Shown here: positions 6,700 to 10,952 of the stretch, in pieces
Layout: every line of letters begins with the position of its first letter
Numbering within the stretch: position 1 is the first letter of the stretch
Assembly (NCBI GenBank): GCA_024698845.1
Contig: JAILQR010000110.1
Location: 1-10,952, forward strand
Direction: 5' to 3'
Length of the DNA: 10,952 nucleotides
DNA from: Bacilli bacterium
Lineage (GTDB): Bacteria; Bacillota_I; Bacilli_A; RF39; UBA660
Notes under the pieces: model-generated
The model's input: the letters and a program-made list of their open reading frames with translations, nothing else
The model's database searches: none
What the model was told of the DNA's origin: nothing
Translations under genes and position numbers: made by a program

Positions 6700-6703
6700 T
6701 AAA

Positions 6704-7051
6704 ATGAAATTAATTCATTACATTAATGGAAAAGTTGAAACAAATGAGCAAATAAGTGATAATAATGTGCAAAAAAATGAGAAAAATTATGAATTTTTTC
6801 TTGATAATATTCGAAATAACATATATATTACTGATAGGCTTGTTTTTATAAGACAAAATGATGATTATATATTCACTTTAGAAATATCAGATAAATCGTT
6901 TTGTATGCTAGAATTAATAAAGGAAAAACAAGTAGTAGATATTGAAGTATTAGAAGCTTCATATAAGGAATATGAAAAATATATTGATATAAATTATGTA
7001 CTTAATACAGATCAAGATAAACATCATATAATTTTAGAAATTGAGGGATAG
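6704..7051 (+). CDS. DUF1934 family protein (YwiB-like)
   Basis: A small cytoplasmic protein of 115 residues, without signal peptide or membrane segment. Its pattern fits DUF1934, a calycin-like beta-barrel family of unknown function: alternating strands through ITDRLVFIRQ, a middle strand FTLEISD, and a closing YIDINYVLN...HHIILEIEG. Position supports this: in Bacillus the DUF1934 gene ywiB directly precedes argS, and here the stop codon is 2 bases before argS, so the two are probably translationally coupled. It is somewhat shorter than B. subtilis YwiB, with a reduced N-terminal part. ATG 6704 was chosen over ATG 6647 and ATG 6692 because promoter and ribosome binding site both lie between or over the earlier starts. 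The family assignment rests partly on synteny, and no function should be inferred. Confidence 0.65.
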   Translation: MKLIHYINGKVETNEQISDNNVQKNEKNYEFFLDNIRNNIYITDRLVFIRQNDDYIFTLEISDKSFCMLELIKEKQVVDIEVLEASYKEYEKYIDINYVLNTDQDKHHIILEIEG

Positions 7052-7053
7052 AA

Positions 7054-8712
7054 ATGAAACAAGATATTATTAATAAAGTTTCAAGTATACTAAATGTTGA
7101 TAAAGATTTAGTTAAAGTAGAGTACCCAAAAGACAGATCTTTTGGTGATTTTGCAGTACCTTGTTTTCCATTTGCTAAAGAACTACATAAAAGTCCTATG
7201 GACATAGCAAATTTACTTAATGAACAATTAGATTATGATACTAATGTGGTTAATGGTTTTTTAAATATAAAAATGGATAAAAAAGCTATTACTAAAAATC
7301 TAATTACAAAGATAATTGAAGAAAAAGATAATTATGGAACTAATGAATACGGAAAAGGGAAAAATATTGTGGTTGAATATTCATCACCAAATATTGCAAA
7401 ACCTTTTGGTATGGGTCATTTAAGAAGTACTGTAATAGGTCAAGCTTTATATAATATAAGTAAGAAATGTGGTTTTAACGTATCATCTATTAATTATTTA
7501 GGTGATTATGGAACTCAATTTGGTAAATTATTATATGCTTATACAACATGGGGAAATAAAGACTTAAATGGTGGAAGCATAATTGATGAGTTAAAAAGAG
7601 TATATGTTAAATTCCATGAAGAAGCAGAAAAAAATCCTGAACTAGATGAAGAAGGAAGAAAATGGTTTAAAAGACTTGAAGATAATGATGAAGAAGCTTT
7701 AAAGTACTGGAACTGGTTTAAAGATGAATCATTAAAAGAATTTCAAAAAACATATGATTTACTAAGTATTAATAGATTTGATGAATTATCAGGTGAATCT
7801 GTTTATAAAGATAAAATGCAACCAGTTATAGATGAGATGGAAGAAAAGAATTTATTATCTATAAGTGAAGGAGCAACAATAATTGATCTTGGTGACATGA
7901 CACCAGCATTAATAAAAAGATCAGATGGAGCATCTTTATATATTACTCGTGATATTGCAGCATTATATGATAGAAAGAAAAGATACAATTTTGATGAAAT
8001 ATTATATGTTGTAGGAAACGAACAATCACTTCATTTTGAACAAGTGAAGAGAATAGTTGATAAAATGGGTTATGACTATTCTGATCAAATTAAACACATA
8101 GGATTTGGTATGTTACTTCAAGGTGGTAAAAAAATGTCTACAAGACATGGTAAGAGTGTAATCTTAAAAGATGTTTTAGATGAAGCCATAGAACTTGCTA
8201 AAACATACATTAAAGAGAAAAATCCTAATCTTGAAAATATAGACGAAGTAAGCAAAAAAATAGGAGTAGGAGCTGTAATATTTAATGATTTAAAAAATTA
8301 CAGAATTAACGATATAGAATTTAATTTAGAGGATACACTAAGATTTGAAGGTAATACAGGACCTTATTTACAATACACATATGCTAGAATTTGTTCATTA
8401 TTAAATAATAAACAAAATATAGAAGTTTCATATGATAATATAGACATCAATGAAGATAAATGGAATTTAGTATGGACTTTATCTAAGTATGAAGAAGTTA
8501 TTATTTCTGCTAAAGAAAGTAATGATCCATCTTTAATTGCTAAATATTTACTTGACTTAGCATCAGACTTTAATAAATTCTATGCTCATGAAAAAATTAT
8601 AGATAATGATATAAATTATACTGAATTTAAGTTGAAATTATCTGAAGCTGTTTCTATAGTTATTAAAGATGGTTTAGGATTACTTAATATTGGTGTAATT
8701 AAACAAATGTAG
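7054..8712 (+). CDS. argS: Arginyl-tRNA synthetase
   Basis: Class I synthetase that charges tRNA-Arg with arginine. The 552 residues match Bacillus-type ArgRS. In order there are an N-terminal tRNA-binding Add-1 domain (about 1-75), the first signature in SSPNIAKPFGMGHLRSTVIG (110-129), the Rossmann catalytic core, the second signature KMSTRHG (360-366), and the DALR anticodon-binding domain entered through TGPYLQYTYARICSLL and ending with the family-typical hydrophobic Met tail (IKQM). The first signature reads GMGH instead of HIGH: the first His is Gly119 and H122 is kept. Lactobacillales ArgRS have a similar SMGH, so this is a variant and not a defect. The GAGGG ribosome site (7043-7047) lies in the end of the DUF1934 gene. 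rpoE follows after 11 bases. Confidence 0.98.
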   Translation: MKQDIINKVSSILNVDKDLVKVEYPKDRSFGDFAVPCFPFAKELHKSPMDIANLLNEQLDYDTNVVNGFLNIKMDKKAITKNLITKIIEEKDNYGTNEYGKGKNIVVEYSSPNIAKPFGMGHLRSTVIGQALYNISKKCGFNVSSINYLGDYGTQFGKLLYAYTTWGNKDLNGGSIIDELKRVYVKFHEEAEKNPELDEEGRKWFKRLEDNDEEALKYWNWFKDESLKEFQKTYDLLSINRFDELSGESVYKDKMQPVIDEMEEKNLLSISEGATIIDLGDMTPALIKRSDGASLYITRDIAALYDRKKRYNFDEILYVVGNEQSLHFEQVKRIVDKMGYDYSDQIKHIGFGMLLQGGKKMSTRHGKSVILKDVLDEAIELAKTYIKEKNPNLENIDEVSKKIGVGAVIFNDLKNYRINDIEFNLEDTLRFEGNTGPYLQYTYARICSLLNNKQNIEVSYDNIDINEDKWNLVWTLSKYEEVIISAKESNDPSLIAKYLLDLASDFNKFYAHEKIIDNDINYTEFKLKLSEAVSIVIKDGLGLLNIGVIKQM

Positions 8713-8723
8713 GAGGACTTAAA

Positions 8724-9152
8724 ATGAAATTAAAAGATTATTCACGTGAAGAATTAGAAATGATGAGTTATGCAGAACTTGCATCAATCGTACTTAATGA
8801 TAGTAAAAAGAAAATGAAAATAGCTGAAATATTTCAAAAAATAGCTAAAGCATTAGGACTTACAGATGCTGAATATGAAGACAGAATATCTGAATTTTTT
8901 GAAGTAGTTTCAACTAATAAATTATTCACAATATTACCTCAAGGATATTGTGATCTTAAAACAAGACATAACACAAAAGTAGTTATGGATGATGAAGATG
9001 AAGAAGTAAATTCTGAAGAGGAAATTGAAGAAGAAATCGAAGATGAAGAAGATGACGAAGATATCTTCTATGAAGATAATGAAGACGATGACATCGCTGA
9101 TGATGATCTTCAAGATTTCGTAGTTATTGATGAAGACGAAGCAAACTCTTAG
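8724..9152 (+). CDS. rpoE: RNA polymerase delta subunit
   Basis: Delta is the Gram-positive RNA polymerase subunit that lowers non-specific nucleic-acid binding and helps enzyme recycling and the response to initiating-nucleotide levels. The 142 residues have the standard two parts. Residues about 1-90 form the HARE-HTH fold (MKLKDYSREELEMMSYAELA resembles B. subtilis delta, and LPQGYCDLKTR is the end of the folded part). Residues about 91-142 are an almost purely acidic, unfolded tail. It is shorter than the 173-residue B. subtilis protein, mainly in the tail. AGGAGG at 8711-8716 overlaps the argS stop codon and sits 8 bases before ATG. The position after argS matches Bacilli. Codons 6-10 contain a parS-like palindrome, listed separately. 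Not to be confused with sigma factor RpoE of Gram-negatives. Confidence 0.95.
   Translation: MKLKDYSREELEMMSYAELASIVLNDSKKKMKIAEIFQKIAKALGLTDAEYEDRISEFFEVVSTNKLFTILPQGYCDLKTRHNTKVVMDDEDEEVNSEEEIEEEIEDEEDDEDIFYEDNEDDDIADDDLQDFVVIDEDEANS
8738..8753. promoter_or_regulatory. parS-like palindrome in the 5' end of rpoE
   Basis: The core TTCACGTGAA (8741-8750) is a perfect palindrome. The 16 bases match the parS consensus (TGTTTCACGTGAAACA) at 12 positions, including the central ten. The mismatches are the four bases at positions 2, 3, 14 and 15. It encodes YSREE, with a CGT Arg codon where this window mostly uses AGA. The low G+C content makes a chance occurrence of the core unlikely, but it was found by scanning by eye, and a functional site usually fits the consensus better. 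Confidence 0.2.
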
Positions 9153-9155
9153 ATA

Positions 9156-9179
9156 TTGTTTATAACTAAAAATAAACAA
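9156..9179 (+). repeat. Small inverted repeat between rpoE and prfA
   Basis: TTGTTTAT (9156-9163) and ATAAACAA (9172-9179) can pair as an 8-base, A+T-rich stem around an 8-base loop, a few bases before the prfA ribosome binding site (AGGAGG, 9185-9190). No T-run follows, so it is not an intrinsic terminator. It might be a weak processing or attenuating hairpin. Confidence 0.3.
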
Positions 9180-9198
9180 AGTATAGGAGGAAATAAAA

Positions 9199-10263
9199 AT
9201 GTTTAAAAGATTAGACGCAATTGTTGAAAAATATGAAGAACTTCAAAATGAGTTATCAACTCCAGAAGTTTTAAATGATTATAATAAGTTAAGAGAATTA
9301 TCTAAAGAAAAAAGCGATTTAGAAGAAACTTATCTAAAATATCAAGAATACAAAAAATGCAAAAATGATTTAGATGAAGCAGAAGAGATGAAAAATGATC
9401 CAGAACTTGGTGAAATGGCTCAATTAGAAATAGCTGAATTAAAACCAAGAATTGATGAACTTTTATCTGAACTAGAAATTTTACTTGTTGCTAAAGATGA
9501 AAATGATGGTAAAAATGTTATCATGGAAATAAGAGGAGCAGCAGGTGGAGACGAAGCAAACATCTTTGCTGGTGATTTATTTAGAATGTATTCTTATTAT
9601 GCTGAAAAACAAGGATGGAAAATTGAAATAATAAACTCCGTAGAAGGAGCTAGTGGAGGTTTTTCACAAATCGAATGCCTAATTAAAGGTGATAATGTAT
9701 ATTCTAAATTAAAATATGAAAGTGGTTCTCATAGAGTACAAAGAGTTCCAGCAACTGAAACTCAAGGTAGAGTACATACATCTACTGCAACAGTGCTTGT
9801 AATGCCAGAAATCGAAACAGTTAATATTGACGTTAAAGAATCTGATTTAAAAATTGATGTATATCATAGTAGTGGAGCTGGTGGACAATCAGTAAATACT
9901 TCTAACTCAGCAGTTAGAATTACACATGTTCCAACAGGTGTAGTTGTAACTTGTCAAACTGAAAGAAGTCAATTATTAAATAAAGAAAAAGCCATGAACC
10001 TACTTAAAATTAAATTAAACGATGAAATTCAACACAAGAAGGAACAAGAAGTAGGAGCAGAAAGAAAATCTAAAATCGGTACAGGTGATAGATCAGAAAA
10101 GATTAGAACATACAACTATCCACAAAATAGAGTAACAGATCATAGAATTAACTTTTCTGTTATGGAATTAGATAGAGTTATGAATGGTCACTTGGATGCT
10201 ATTATTGAAGCATTAATAAATGAAGATCTAAAACTAAAATTAGCTGGTGAATCATTTGAATAA
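9199..10263 (+). CDS. prfA: Peptide chain release factor 1
   Basis: RF1 recognises UAA and UAG in the ribosomal A site and triggers hydrolysis of peptidyl-tRNA. The 354 residues are of normal length. A coiled-coil N-terminal domain (about 1-95) is followed by the decoding domain with HRVQRVPATETQGRVHTS. Its PAT tripeptide (184-186) is the RF1-type PxT; RF2 has SPF. The catalytic GGQ is at 228-230 in SSGAGGQSVNTSNSAVR. A strong AGGAGG ribosome site (9185-9190) stands 8 bases before ATG. prmC, whose product methylates the Gln of this GGQ, starts inside its last codons. Every complete gene in this window ends in TAA or TAG, all readable by this factor. This prfA has no relation to the Listeria regulator of the same name. 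Confidence 0.98.
   Translation: MFKRLDAIVEKYEELQNELSTPEVLNDYNKLRELSKEKSDLEETYLKYQEYKKCKNDLDEAEEMKNDPELGEMAQLEIAELKPRIDELLSELEILLVAKDENDGKNVIMEIRGAAGGDEANIFAGDLFRMYSYYAEKQGWKIEIINSVEGASGGFSQIECLIKGDNVYSKLKYESGSHRVQRVPATETQGRVHTSTATVLVMPEIETVNIDVKESDLKIDVYHSSGAGGQSVNTSNSAVRITHVPTGVVVTCQTERSQLLNKEKAMNLLKIKLNDEIQHKKEQEVGAERKSKIGTGDRSEKIRTYNYPQNRVTDHRINFSVMELDRVMNGHLDAIIEALINEDLKLKLAGESFE
10246..10250 (+). promoter_or_regulatory. Ribosome binding site of prmC inside prfA (decides the start)
   Basis: GGTGA lies 8 bases (from its GG) before the TTG at 10256, the same motif and spacing as for three other genes here. The GTG at 10247 in the same frame is part of the site. No ATG exists in this frame before the conserved methyltransferase region. 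Confidence 0.6.
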
Positions 10264-10952
10264 TATAAATGCTTGTGATGCTGATTTAAAAGAACTTAGA
10301 AATAGTTTAAGTACAGAAGAATATAATGAAGCACTAGAAAAGATAAAAGAAGGTTATCCTATTCAATATTTAATAGGTAATGTTAACTTTTATGGAAATA
10401 AGATTCTTGTTAATGAGAATGTTCTTATTCCTAGATATGAAACTGAATTTTTAGTAGATTTAATCAAGAGTAAACTAGATAAAAACACCTCATATCATAT
10501 TCTTGATATTGGAACAGGTAGTGGTTGTATATCTATATCACTATCTAAAATATTTAGTAATTCGCATGTAACAGGAATTGATATATCTAACGGTGCTATA
10601 GAAGTAGCAAATAAAAACAAAGAAATAAACAATGTTGATAATGTTACATTTATCAATAATGACTTATCAAGTATTAATTCTTTTGATGGATACGATATTA
10701 TTGTAAGTAATCCACCATATGTATCTTATAATGAAGAAGTTGGAATAGAAACAAAGTATGAACCTCAAAATGCTATATTTGCTGATGACAATGGTTTATA
10801 TTTCTATAAAGAAATTATAAAAAAAGCGTCATTATCAAAAGTTAAAGCTATATTTTTTGAAATAGGAGCTAATCAAAAAGAAGAAATATATAATATTAAA
10901 GATCAATATTTAAAAGAATATCATATAGAAACATTCAAAGATTTAGCAAATA
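10256..10952 (+). CDS. prmC: PrmC (HemK), release factor glutamine methyltransferase, 3' end missing
   Basis: SAM-dependent N5-glutamine methyltransferase of the GGQ motif in RF1 and RF2. The frame is open to the right edge (232 residues seen). The family landmarks are YPIQYLIGNVNFYG (34-47), VLIPRYETE (56-64), the SAM loop DIGTGSG (84-90), the acidic residue of GIDIS (D109) and the catalytic NPPY (152-155). TTG 10256 is the best start: it has a GGTGA site 8 bases before it and overlaps prfA by 8 bases. Only about 35 residues precede the QYLIG motif, against about 70 in B. subtilis, so the N-terminal helical domain that docks release factors is about half length. The upstream sequence is prfA, so it cannot be extended except by a frameshift. 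Function secure, start moderately so. Confidence 0.93.
   Translation, partial: MNNINACDADLKELRNSLSTEEYNEALEKIKEGYPIQYLIGNVNFYGNKILVNENVLIPRYETEFLVDLIKSKLDKNTSYHILDIGTGSGCISISLSKIFSNSHVTGIDISNGAIEVANKNKEINNVDNVTFINNDLSSINSFDGYDIIVSNPPYVSYNEEVGIETKYEPQNAIFADDNGLYFYKEIIKKASLSKVKAIFFEIGANQKEEIYNIKDQYLKEYHIETFKDLAN

Noticed and set aside
6686..6703. T-box or other riboswitch controlling argS
   Set aside because: The leader from the extended -10 promoter is only about 18 bases, and the DUF1934-argS gap is 2 bases, so there is no room for one.
7002..7205. Open frame on the minus strand across the DUF1934-argS junction
   Set aside because: It is antisense to two coupled genes on the plus strand, with no ribosome binding site and no recognisable product.
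7552..7558. GGGAAAT half of an NBS inside argS
   Set aside because: Only this half matches; the seven bases before it match none of the other half.
8934..9179. Open frame on the minus strand over the acidic tail of rpoE (81 codons)
   Set aside because: Same artefact: antisense of Glu/Asp codons gives a Phe/Ile-rich pseudo-membrane protein. The tail matches the delta subunit on the plus strand.
9156..9190. Intrinsic terminator between rpoE and prfA
   Set aside because: The stem is short and A+T-only in its main part, and no T-tract follows on the plus strand.

Overview
The window is a low-GC (by eye roughly 28-30% G+C), gene-dense stretch of a bacterial chromosome, most like the class Bacilli in its broad sense. 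Three things point there: an RNA polymerase delta subunit (RpoE), a Noc-type ParB paralogue next to mnmG-rsmG, and a DUF1934-argS-rpoE gene order as in Bacillus. A class A penicillin-binding protein shows that the cell makes peptidoglycan, so it is not a wall-less mollicute. TGG is the Trp codon, TGA does not interrupt any gene, and stops are TAA or TAG, so the standard bacterial code fits. An uncultured gut-type relative of Erysipelotrichales/RF39 is a reasonable guess, but this is inference.

Left block (1-4657, plus strand): the 3' end of a beta-lactamase-fold serine hydrolase, then mnmG and rsmG (overlapping by 14 bases), then a candidate sigma-A promoter over the rsmG stop codon, then noc. 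mnmG-rsmG-noc is the classical origin-proximal order of Bacilli. Here mnmE is not directly upstream of mnmG, and soj-spo0J do not follow noc. The Noc homologue is remodelled: it has no N-terminal membrane helix and carries an acidic, presumably disordered insert of about 245 residues between its DNA-binding and dimerisation domains.

Middle (4656-6606): a perfect-palindrome bidirectional terminator separates noc from a convergent class A PBP gene on the minus strand. The PBP reads from a TTG start with a GGTGA-type ribosome binding site.

Right block (6671-10952, plus strand): an extended -10 promoter starts a tight cluster, DUF1934 - argS - rpoE - prfA - prmC. All gaps are 46 bases or less and prmC overlaps prfA by 8 bases. 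It groups tRNA charging, RNA polymerase recycling, translation termination and modification of the release factor. PrmC is the methyltransferase that acts on the GGQ motif of the RF1 made by the preceding gene. prmC runs off the right edge.

No gene-free stretch exceeds 300 bases (the largest gap is about 97 bases). I see no tRNA, rRNA, riboswitch, CRISPR array or insertion sequence. The most interesting signals are the Noc architecture, its three-of-four Noc-type DNA-specificity residues, an NBS-like site inside rsmG and a parS-like palindrome in the start of rpoE.
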